NCBI GenBank assembly: GCA_037042915.1
Contig: CM073193.1
Span: 3,720,001 to 3,784,000 of the forward strand
DNA from: Auricularia sp. M13
Lineage: Eukaryota; Basidiomycota; Agaricomycetes; Auriculariales; Auriculariaceae
DNA length: 64,000 bases
Direction of reading: 5' to 3'
Below the pieces are notes generated by a model that worked only from the letters and a program-made list of their open reading frames with translations, was not told where the DNA came from and ran no database searches. Positions 33,061-42,349 of the stretch are shown here, one piece after another. Both the position numbers and the translations under genes were made by a program. How positions within the stretch are numbered: the stretch's first letter is position 1; the number at the start of each line of letters is the position of its first letter.

Positions 33061-36000
33061 CTACAGATACGGTACATTCTCCATCTCGCCAGTGGCGAGT
33101 AAGTCCTCATCAAAAGCATCTTCGGCCTGGGCCTCCGGATCGTCGTCGTATTCGTCAACCTCATCCTCCTCGTCCATCTCGCCATCGTCCTCCTCCGGCT
33201 CCTCTGTGTATGCCATTTGGATGGAAGACGGCAGCGACCCTGGCATGCTGTCTATGCTCTTCCGCTTCTTGAGCAGCGCAACATACTCTTCGTCTGCGCG
33301 TTGCCGCTCGAGTGCGAGCTCCTCCAGGCTCTTGTTGACGTCCTGCACGTGTAAAGGCAGGCTCCCACCTCGTTCTGGCGACGTTGCGCGGGACGTCTCG
33401 CCACTGACGGGACTCCGGCTGCGGCTGCTGAGCAACGATATTGCGGTGGCGGGGTTGAACCGGCTCAACGTCGAGCGGCCGGACCGTGCGCTTAGCGCGG
33501 GCGATGGCGGAGCAAGATCAGGCAGCGCGTACTCCTCCGAAATGGGCATGCGCCAAAAGTTCAGATCCGTGAATGCAGGGGAGACAGAGCGGTGCACGGG
33601 AGGGAACATCTGGTCGACCAGGTCCGTCATGTGGATGTACGACGACTTGAAGCCGGCCCGCTCAAGCAACTCCATCTTGACCTCTCCGCTGTACTCGATC
33701 GTGAATATTCGCGCACTAGGAATGTCGACCTTGAGGTATGACGCTGCGTCTGTGATGCGGTTGCCGAAGCCAGCGTAGAACGGGTTCCGCGAGCCGAATA
33801 AACTCTTGATATCCTGCAAGCAAGCCATCTTGAAAACCTCCGGTCGACGCATGATGACCTCTCGATGCAGCGAGGTGAACAGCCTGTCGGGGCTCATGAT
33901 GACCGGCCCCTCGGGAAGCTGGTAGCTGTCCTGGTTAATGCCCTTGAGATAATGTCGTGTGGACCCCGCCTGGCCAATGGCACGGGAAGTTAGGTACAGC
34001 ATCTTGTAGCCATTGCGGCAAATGTCGGTGTAGAGCTTCGCGACGCCGGAGTGCGTCCAGTCACGACCCATAAAGGTCATGACATGGCCCAAGGCGTCTG
34101 ACCTGTCCGTAACCAAGTTCATTAGTGTCAACGGCCAAGGGGAAAAGGAGACTGCTGACTTGGTTATCGTCCCGTCAATGTCAGAAACGACGACCAAGTC
34201 CGTCGAATCCCACAAGAATATTCGCGCGGTGCATGCAACGACGCCCGTCGACGAAAGCGAGAAGGTGATGGTGTTCAAGCCCTCGTGCAGATTCAACTCT
34301 TTCTATTCAACACCAATCAGTATCTTTCAGTCCACCTTTAAGATGGGTGTGCGCACGAGTTGGTCAGATGTCAAGCGCAACGTCTTGACGTACCGCTTCT
34401 GGGGCGCGGGGGCAGGCGAAAGCGGCAAACTCTGTGGGGCGCGCGGGGGAGAGGCAGGCTCGACATCGCTGGCAGCGGTCACTGTGGGTTCAGAAGCAGC
34501 CACCTTCAACGGGGGCCGATCCCGCGACGTGGGCAAGATAGTCTCTGTCGAAGACTGTTTCCTGCTCCCGCGCCACCATCGCGACCACGTCGATGTCGTG
34601 CGTGCAGCTTGGGCGGGTGCAGACATCGAGATGGGCTCACGCTCGTCGGATGAGCTGAGGGGCTCGTCTTCCATGGTCGCCGCACGCCGCAAACCCAGAG
34701 CGACCTCGCGCCAGCTGACGAGAGCGGCGAATAATGGCGACGTATCTGCTCGCGAGATGTATCTACGCATCATGAGTACATGTGTGGCAAATTCCTACGA
34801 GCGTTGCAAACATACCTGTGGTTCCAGCGGATTACAAGACCCGGATGCCGCACAACATTCTCGTCGTCCAGGAACTGCTGGTATGACACCTGCCGCCGCG
34901 CAAATGCATCGTCTGTCTTTTCGTCGCCACAAAGGCTCAGCTCGAACTCAAATTTCTTGCTGTCCATGTCCAGAAGGAAGCTGCCTGTCGGCGATGAAGA
35001 CAGAGTGCCTAATTGCACTAAGCCTCGCCGCGACTTCGCCGCGAGGTCCTGATCCTCGTCAATGGCATTGAGTTGTGGGCTTGAGCTGGACTTGGGAGAA
35101 GTCTCTGGGAAAAAGAATTGGCCGTCCTCTTTGATGGCAGGCGTCTTGAGAGGGAAAGCGCCCCAGTCCCATTCATACTCGGGGCGTTGCGAAGTGAGTT
35201 CAAGGCCTTCAGGGGGCTCGGACGTCGCTCGGGTAGAATACGACCCTGGTCGACTGTGAAGGAAGCGGTCAGCATGGCAAGGATGGTCTCCAATTAGTTC
35301 GTACACACCTAAAGTCTTCTGGGCTCGATGGGCCTGCACAAGGATCAATAGGTTGTATGCGCCGACGTGAATTTACATACGGGAAGGGCCAGGTGACAAG
35401 TCCGAATCGGATTGTTGTTCTGTAGCAATGCTTTCAGATTGAGCCTACATGGACCGGGCAAAGAATAGTAACGAACCACGCGACCGCAAAGCGCCCGCGA
35501 ACCTGTGGAGGGACTGGTGAGCATGACCGCAATGACGACATGACGCGTTCCACACCTCTCGCGCTCCAGCTGAGCACTGAACTCGTCTCCGTTGCCGAGC
35601 GATCCGGATCCAGTCATCCGTTGTCTGTGGTCGACGACAGTGCGGTCTGACACGTCGCGCGCGTGATATCCTGACATATCTAGCGCCACACCTGAACGAG
35701 GAAGGACACACATCAATGAAATGAAGATTTGCAGGAAATCACAAGCCAGGGTGCGCACCATGCTGGTGACGAACGTCTGGCGGTCGAATGTCCTGGCCAC
35801 GCAGCGCCAGTGTCTCCTGTGCTGTCGCAGTGGGACTGTCAAGCTTTGGAGGCCTGACTTGAGCCTTGGCATCGTGTACTGCAGTCTTGCCCAGTTCCGA
35901 AGCCTGACTCAAGAACGAAGCTGCGCTGAATTTCGTTGGCGTCTGCGGCTGGTCGGGTTCTGAGCCGGACGCGTGTAGCGAGTGATTGTTGAGGGGCGGC

Positions 36001-36709
36001 GGTCTGCGCTTGACCGCTGGCGCATCAAGGTCGAGATAGTCTGGCTCCTATTACGCGTCAGGATTGCAAGTATGAACGAGAAGACACGGCAGCGTACCTC
36101 GTCTGCATCGGAGCCAGCGCCAGCAGTCACATTGCGCGACGCCTGGACCTGGGCCAGCGCGACCTGCTCCTGAGCGTTGAGACCTGCCTCGTCCTGTTCG
36201 TCCTCTTCCGTCGCGCCAAAAGGGCCGGGCTTGGGTGGCTGCTGTTGCGGCTTGTTCTTGGTGGGCTCGAGCACGGGCGAGGTCATGAGCTCCTCGGGCA
36301 CGTCGTCGTCCGTCTCAAACACCCAGAAGGCCTCGCCGGCGTCACCAATCTTCATACTGAAGGGTACGGGCCTGCCGTTGAGTTGGACGGTGACCTGTCC
36401 ATGCCCCAAGCCGTCAGTCGGCAGTCTCGAGCCCAAGCACGTGCAGAACGTACCATCCTGTCGCTGGGCCGTAAGACCTGCCATTTGCCAAAGCGCACGT
36501 GGAACGGGGAGCATGCGAGCTCTGTGCCGCCGTCCGGGGCTGGGCGCTGGACGACTATGACATCGATGGCGCCTGGACGATGCGGGGGACGGTGAGCACG
36601 CGGCATAACACGTGCGTGGGCGCTGACCTGTGAGTGTGGACGGGTTGATGGCGGGGAGGTCCTTGTAGTAGCTGGAGGCGGCAGAGAGCGCGCCGCGAAT
36701 GTAGTACAT
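33061..36709 (-). CDS. PAH1: lipin-type phosphatidate phosphatase (Pah1/Ned1)
   Basis: Mg-dependent phosphatidate phosphatase that makes diacylglycerol for storage lipid and controls membrane growth at the nuclear envelope. The N-LIP domain begins MYYIRGALSAASSYYKDLPA, then IDVIVVQRPAPDGGTELACS and FHVRFGKWQVLRPSD, and VQLNGRPVPFSMKIGDAGEA. A Ser-rich middle has WSRWWRGSRK, and KRYVKTLRLTSDQL leads into LNTITFSLSS. The HAD catalytic DxDxT motif is SDIDGTITKS (about 34157-34185), joined over a 57-nt intron to DALGHVMTFMGRDWTHSGVA. YLTSRAIGQAGSTRHYL and PEGPVIMSPDRLFTSLHREV follow. The tail is long and acidic (EEPEEDDGEMDEEDEVDEYD), ending NVPYL at 33061. The expected regulation by phosphorylation of the tail and linker is inference from yeast. 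Confidence 0.92.
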
Positions 36710-36829
36710 TGTGCGTCAGAGCCAAGTGCTGAGTCGCGGTCACGCCGGCTCAGGGTCACGGTGCGGCTCAGCCTGCGGGTGCTTTGCCGCTTTGCGCCGG
36801 TTCGCGTTTCCTGCTCAGACTCACCCGCC
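36710..36829. promoter_or_regulatory. 120-bp divergent promoter PAH1/AIR1
   Basis: Start codons at 36709 (minus) and 36830 (plus) are 120 bp apart, so both genes must use overlapping upstream sequence. No core motif is evident. Confidence 0.45.
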
Positions 36830-38785
36830 ATGGCTGCCCCGACGGTCATCGACCTCACCGCCGACGACGTCCCGGAGGTCGTCAATCTCGTCTCCGACGA
36901 CGACGAGCAGGCCAAGGATGGCGCCGCCGCCCCCGCAGAGCCCAAGAAACGGCGGCGGCGAAATCGCAAGCGCAACGAACAAGCAGAACCTGAAGACGAG
37001 CGCGGCCAGCCCAGGGTCAACGGCGCCCCGCTGCCCGCTGCGACGCCGAAGGCCAACGGGAAGGCCAAGGAGCGCGGCCGCCGCGATCGCGAGCACCATG
37101 ACTCGACCCGAAAACGGCGCGACAAGTCCGAGTCGCCACGCAGGTCGCGCTCGCCGTCCAGGCGCAAGCGCATCCGCTCCGACTCTCTAGAACGCCGAAC
37201 TCGCAGAGCATCACGCTCCCCGTCGCGCGAGCGCCCTCGCTCGCCCACGCCGTTTATAATCGACACTACTGCTACAATCCTGCCCAACATGGACGACCTC
37301 GACTCGCCCTCCAAGTCCAACGGCGCCGACCATGAACTCATCCTCCCACCGCATGTCTCGCTCTACAAGGGCGGAGAAGAGCCCAGCGTTGCCCCGGCTC
37401 GCTCAGAAACACCGCTCTCCGAAGTCTCATTTATCGAAGTCGTCGATCTGGACCCAGACGCCCGCAAAGTATGTAGTTTTCTTGTCCCGAGTCGTATTCT
37501 CATGGCCCATAAATCAGACGACGCGGTATTACGAAGAGGAAGAAAAGCCTGCCAGTATCATATGTACCACCTGTGGTCAACAGGGCCACAACGCTAAGCG
37601 TTGCTCCATGATAGTGGTATGCAAATTGTCAGCCTACGTCGACTTCATACTGAAGTATACTCATCGATAGTGTCTTATGTGTGGTGTAAAAGACGAGCAC
37701 ATTACGCCCATGTGCCCTGTAAGCAGAGTCTGCTTCAACTGCAATCAGAAGGGCCATCTCAGCAAAGTGAGCGCACGACCTATCGATTTTGGCCGGCGGC
37801 ATATTCACCGACTCACAGGACTGCCCTCGCCCCCGCCACTACGGCCGACTGGCGCAACATGACTGCGACCGCTGTGGCTCCTCAAATCATCTATTCAATG
37901 TGAGCGTTCATATCCGTCTCTTCAAACAAATAAACTAAGTGCAAATGTTGCAGAATTGTCCGTTCCTCTGGCGAATGTACGTCTACGTCAATGATGCAGA
38001 ACGCGACATCGTGCTCGCCTCGCGTCTGGCGAAGCGCAACTTGGCCCTCGGCGGCGCAGGCGGGGAGGGTTACATTGCGATGGACGAATGGTGCTATAAT
38101 TGTGCGGGTCGTGGACACCTTGGCGATGTACGCCGGTTTTTTTTTTTTGTTTTTATTCATATTAATATCTCTGACCTGACTTGTGCAGGACTGCCCCGAG
38201 GGTGGCCGCCATTCTGACCGCGCGCGCGATCCATCGGCGTTCAGCGCGTATAACCAGGCCTCCGGCCCCTTCGCCTCGCAGCCGGACCATGAGCATGCTG
38301 GCACGCTGCGCCATCGTTCGCGCTCTCCGTCCGCCGCGCATCGTAATGCCCGCGCCTTGCCTGAGGACCGAAGACGCCCGGGCAGGGACGCCAAGGAAAA
38401 GCAGAAGCGCAAAGGGCAGGAGCTGTTGCGCCGGGCGGAGGACGCTGAGGAGGAGGACGATTGGTTCAGCCGTCAGCAGAGCCGCAAGAAGACCAGCGAG
38501 AAGGGCGAGAAGAAAAAAGACAAGGACAAAGACAAGGAGAAGGAGAAGTCCAAAAGTCACAACGGGAGAGACAGGGATCGGAAACGCAGCAGCGACAAGG
38601 AGCGCAGGAGCAAAGACTCGGACCACGACCATGATCGCGACCGCGACAGGCGCAGCAACTCCCGTTCTCATCACTCGCACTCGACGAAGAGTCGTGGTGG
38701 CTCAGGCTGGAACGAGGAGCCGTCCAGGTCGTCCCATTCTCATTCCCGCTCGAATGGTCCAAGATTCGCTGGCGGATACTCCTGA
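36830..38785 (+). CDS. AIR1: Air1/Air2-type zinc-knuckle subunit of the TRAMP complex
   Basis: RNA-binding subunit that, with a Trf4/5 poly(A) polymerase and Mtr4, marks nuclear RNAs for exosome decay. MAAPTVIDLTADDVPEVVNL opens with SUMO-interaction-like acidic motifs. A basic RS-like stretch follows (SPRRSRSPSRRKRIRSDSLE). Five CCHC knuckles follow in separate exons: CTTCGQQGHNAKRC, CLMCGVKDEHITPMC, CFNCNQKGHLSK, CDRCGSSNHLFN and CYNCAGRGHLGD, the count and order of Air proteins. The C-terminal tail is highly charged (GEKKKDKDKDKEKEK, then RDRDRRSNSRSHHSHS), ending GPRFAGGYS at 38785. One intron carries a 12-T run near 38140. Yeast has two Air genes; one is seen here. Confidence 0.87.
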
Positions 38786-38978
38786 TTGTGCACCAACTCT
38801 TCTTGCTCTCGCTCGCTCTGTCGATGTCACGCTCTGTTACCCTGTAGTATTGTGTTCTGATTAGGCCGCTTTAAAATCCAATGTCACTGGATGCGTCAAA
38901 CAATTGAATCAATACATCCAGAGGTGGGATACAACATGCTACTTTCAGCAGAGAATCAACGTCGACGCAGTACAAAGA

Positions 38979-40132
38979 CTACGTTGCCGTGGCACCCTCA
39001 GGGGTTTCTGGGGCACCTTCTGCATCGGATGCAGCATCTGCGTCGCCGCCCTCAGATCTTGGTCCTGCAATGGAGGTCCCATCAGGATTCTTGAATTTAC
39101 GTGCAGGGATGGCGGCATAGAAAGCCTGTTCCCAATCTCTTTTCTCTATCCAGTTCAAGAGGATGTCATAGCACTGGGGAGAGCGTAAGAGAAATGAGCG
39201 CTTCGCAGGTTGAACGCCTTTCACCTGGTTAACCGTGAGGACCTTCCGCGATGGGAGGTTCTCGATGTACTTCCCGATGGGTAATCGAGCGGATCGAATG
39301 CCGTGTTCTTGAGCTTTGTTGAAGCAGAGACACTGGCAAATTTTCAGTGAAACATTATGCAGGAAGGGTTGCTGCAGACCTTGTACCGATTGTGGTCACA
39401 TATGCCGCCAATAATGTAGGTCTCACCCTCCTTGAGTTCTTCCAAATCATCCTCTGCGTCAGCAGTAAGATATATGACCTTATCCTGGGCTGAGCGCGTC
39501 TTCCGCGGCTCAGCGTCAGGTTCATCGTCGGCCCAGAGTTTCTCGAAGCCGACTTGCCACCATTCCGTCCGAGCCCACCGCTTGTATGCGCCGTCTGCGA
39601 GAGACTCTAGACGCGCGTAGGCCTTCCCGTTTAGCGATGTGAACAACAGCTCCTGGAATGGATTCAGGGATCGCCGGTTCGAGTTGTAAACGTAGGATAG
39701 CTGCGACGTGAGCGATACCACTTCCTGCGAACGGCCGCTAGGCTCAGCGTACTTGCACAACGTGGCACGCGACAGCACCTTTTCGTTCATCTTGTCGTCA
39801 AAGCCGAGATCGATGACAACGCGGGCGGCGAACGGCGTGGGCTTGCCCGGCGGGCCCGTCCTGCGCTTCTTGCGCGGCGGCAGCGCGTCGGGCGGGATCT
39901 CGCCAGCGTCGCGTTTGGCCTTGAGCTCTGCGCGCTCGGCCTTCTGGCGCGCCTTGCGCTCTGCGTGCTTCGCCTTGAGCTCGGCCTGCTTGCGCAGCTT
40001 CTTCATGCGCGACTTGGACATGGGCGGCTCGCTGCTACCGCCGTCTGCGGGCGCGCTTAGTCCAGCACCATCGTCGACGCCGGTGGATTCTGGCGCGGCC
40101 TCTGGCGCTGGTGCAGGCTCGGTCTCGGACAT
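38979..40132 (-). CDS. TRM10: tRNA (guanine-N1-)-methyltransferase Trm10
   Basis: SPOUT-type methyltransferase that makes m1G at position 9 of tRNAs. Start MSETEPAPAPEAAPESTGVD (40132). An N-terminal basic helix follows: MSKSRMKKLRKQAELKAKHA and further KAERAELKAKRD repeats, for tRNA binding. The catalytic domain has RVVIDLGFDDKMNEKVLSR, EVVSLTSQLSYVYNSNRRSL, DKVIYLTADAEDDLEELKEG and TYIIGGICDHNRYK, the knot region. After an intron come IGKYIENLPSRKVLTVNQVF and DILLNWIEKRDWEQAFYAAI, which complete the SAM-binding knot. The stop is at 38979-38981. The extra Ala/Glu-rich ends have no known function. Confidence 0.9.
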
Positions 40133-40198
40133 CAATGGACTTAGCGATGAGGGCGGGAAAGCTGGCACTAGCAGCGGGCCGGGACGCCGGGTGCTTGC
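40133..40198. promoter_or_regulatory. 66-bp divergent promoter TRM10/APT1
   Basis: The shortest head-to-head spacer in the window: 66 bp between the TRM10 ATG (40132) and the first thioesterase ATG (40199). If the thioesterase starts at 40376 instead, the spacer is 243 bp. Confidence 0.4.
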
Positions 40199-41498
40199 AT
40201 GCTCTCGCTCCGCCTGCTCGGACGTTGGTGGTTCCCTCTGCTGGTCTGCGCAGCGACTGTATACTATTTCGCAGGCACCGTGTCCGGAATACGCAGCAAA
40301 CCGCCAGTATTCGCTGCGCCGCTGCCAAAGACAACCACCGCGCTCAATCGCCCGCTATCTACGACGCCGCCCACGATGAGCGAGGTTCCGCCGCCAGAGT
40401 TCTTGACCGTCAAGCCGCGCGACAAGCATACTGCGACGGTCATCTTCATCCACGTGCGTTGCGCTGCCTCTCTCGGCTCGGCCGCTCTGAAGCAGCTGTA
40501 GGGCTTGGGTGATTCGGGTGAGCCAGCTGGAAGCTCGGCGCGCTTGCCGTTGAATGCTCGCATGCAGGCGAGGGATGGGAGCCTGTCGCGCAAATGCTTG
40601 GGAGATCGAACGCTCTTGCACACGTGAAATGGATCCTCCCACGTACGCCCAACGGTTGCGCAGACCGCTTCACTTAATGCTCATGCTTTCGCTGTAGACG
40701 CGCCGCAGCGGCCGGTCACTGTGAACGGCGGCATGCTCATGCGCTCCTGGTTTGGATGGAGCTCTGTCATGCTGTTAACAGTGGTACTAATCGTCCGTCC
40801 AGGTACGATATATTCAGCTTCGAGTCCTTTGGCCCGGAGCGCAAGGAGGACGAGAAGGGCATGTTGCATTCGCGCGACTCGATCCTCTCGCTCGTCAAGA
40901 AAGAGATTGAAGGCGGCATTCCGCCAGAGCGCATTGTCGTGGGCGGGTTCTCACAAGGTTCGCATCGGTGGAGGCCGCTGACAGATGCTCAACGTCGTCG
41001 TAGGCTCTGTCGTCACGCAGCTCGGTAAGTTCAGTCAGCATCGTGTGCGTCGCATATATTGACTAGCCCGAAGTGGGCTATACTTCGCTATACAAATTTG
41101 CGGGACTGGTCGTGGCCAGCGGCTATATGCCATTCCCCAAGAAGATTAAAGATGTGGGACTTGCGTCCACCGACATGCAACTGATTCTGACTGCAATGAC
41201 AGTTGGCCACACCACATGCTGTCGAGCAGCCTGTATTTTGGGCACACGGCAAGGACGATCCTCTCATTCCGTTTAGGTGAGTATGACAGAATGCCAAGGG
41301 AGGCCGCTAAAGTTTTATAGTGTCGCGGAATCATCTCTGTCGATTGCTCGCGCCCAGTTGGGATTTTCGAACGCAGAGCCCGGATCGACTGCGGGAATAG
41401 AGTTCCACGCGTACGAAGGGATGGGGCACAGCGCCAACAACGAGGAGATTGTCGCACTGGGACAATGGCTGGCGCGTGTGATACCCAAGACCCCCTAG
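40199..41498 (+). CDS. APT1: acyl-protein thioesterase 1 (alpha/beta hydrolase)
   Basis: Removes palmitate from S-acylated proteins. The first ATG gives MLSLRLLGRWWFPLLVCAAT, then VYYFAGTVSG, a signal-anchor-like segment not usual for this cytosolic enzyme. An in-frame ATG at 40376 (MSEVPPPEFLTVKPRDKHTA) is the conventional start. Then TVIFIH is joined to GLGDSG, followed by GWEPVAQMLGRSNALAHVKW, VNGGMLMRSWF, SFESFGPERKEDEKGMLHSR and EGGIPPERIVVGGFSQG. The catalytic serine lies in GFSQG, the aspartate in HGKDDPLIPF and the histidine in YEGMGHSANNEE. The segment after the nucleophile splices to SVVTQLVGYTSLYKFAGLVV, so the usual GGA after GFSQ is not seen. The stop is at 41498. At least six short introns are needed. 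Confidence 0.82.
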
Positions 41499-41560
41499 GC
41501 TCGCATTGTTGCAAGCAAGAAATGCAATTGTTTTCGTTTTGAGCGGAGTTAGTGCAGACA

Positions 41561-41875
41561 ATGGTCGTCGACGAAGCAAGCCAGCCGGCAAAGGCGGCAC
41601 CGCCGCCCCCGCCGAGCTATTCAGAATCAGTAGCGGCGGACTCGAGCACACGAACGGTGCCGCCGTCTGCGGCACAGTACCACTACGGGCCGACGCCCAT
41701 CAACGCGGAGACGGGCGCCATGCTGCATTCATACGACGTGGCGCAGGCGATGGAGCAGGCGGACCGGCGGGCGCTGCTGCGGTTCGTTGGGGCATTGCTG
41801 GTGGCACTGGTGGTCTATGCGCTGGTGGGGATCTTGCTGGGCGGGCTGGCGGAGGATGTGCGCGGCCGCGGCTGA
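41561..41875 (+). CDS. small tail-anchored protein with a PPxY motif
   Basis: A single-exon gene of 104 residues starting MVVDEASQPAKAA (ATG 41561), 62 bp after the thioesterase stop. It has a proline run with PPPPPSYSES, which contains PPSY, a class I WW-domain ligand (PPxY). Next is TPINAETGAMLHSYDVAQAM, a charged helix (EQADRRALLRF), and one C-terminal transmembrane span, VGALLVALVVYALVGILLGG. A short luminal end, LAEDVRGRG, follows. I do not recognise the family. The combination of PPxY and a tail anchor resembles adaptors that bring HECT-type ubiquitin ligases such as Rsp5 to membranes, which is an inference. Composition is protein-like and the frame is intact. Confidence 0.6.
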   Translation: MVVDEASQPAKAAPPPPPSYSESVAADSSTRTVPPSAAQYHYGPTPINAETGAMLHSYDVAQAMEQADRRALLRFVGALLVALVVYALVGILLGGLAEDVRGRG

Positions 41876-42349
41876 ATCAGGACCGGGTCGGGATGCCGGA
41901 ATCTTTTGTGTTGCACTCGTTCCTGTACCATGCATGCTGAACACTGTCGTCGTTGCCTCTGTGCGCGCGCGCTGCACGCTGCGTCGAGCACCCGCCAGCC
42001 GCGGCCTGGGCGGCGTGCGCAAGGCGCTGTCTGTGGGGGCGGCGGCGGCGGGCGTGCATTCTGGGCGGGGCCCAATGGCAGGGCGGCATTTTGAATAGGA
42101 GATTGAAACGGGACGCAACTCCGCTCCTTCGGTTGACTTCCGCCCCCCGCGCAGCTCGTGCCCGTTTTCTCCGCCCGCGCTTCCCGCCCTCTGTGCCGTC
42201 CGCGAGCGCGTCCGCCCGGCCACCCGCTGCCCGACTTTCCGTCCGCGAGCCCGAGCGTCGCGTCTGCGCTGCCCAACCTACATCAGCCGCCCGTTTTTGT
42301 CCGCCCGCCCCGCCCTCGCATTTGTCCCTCGCGCCCGCTGCCTGCAGTC
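41876..42349. other. intergenic / 5' region upstream of SCW1, pyrimidine-rich
   Basis: About 470 bp, strongly C/T-rich from 42110 to 42350 on the plus strand, as in long 5' leaders of fungal RNA-binding-protein genes. A 5' exon with the true start codon of the next gene could lie here, but none is convincing. No separate gene is seen. Confidence 0.45.

Noticed and set aside
34079-35071. 330-residue plus-strand ORF inside PAH1
   Set aside because: Antisense of the lipin middle and catalytic region, which has strong family motifs on the minus strand.
38162-38680. Leucine/valine-rich minus-strand ORF resembling a membrane protein
   Set aside because: Antisense of the Lys/Arg/Asp-rich tail of AIR1, which automatically yields hydrophobic codons. 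It has no independent support.
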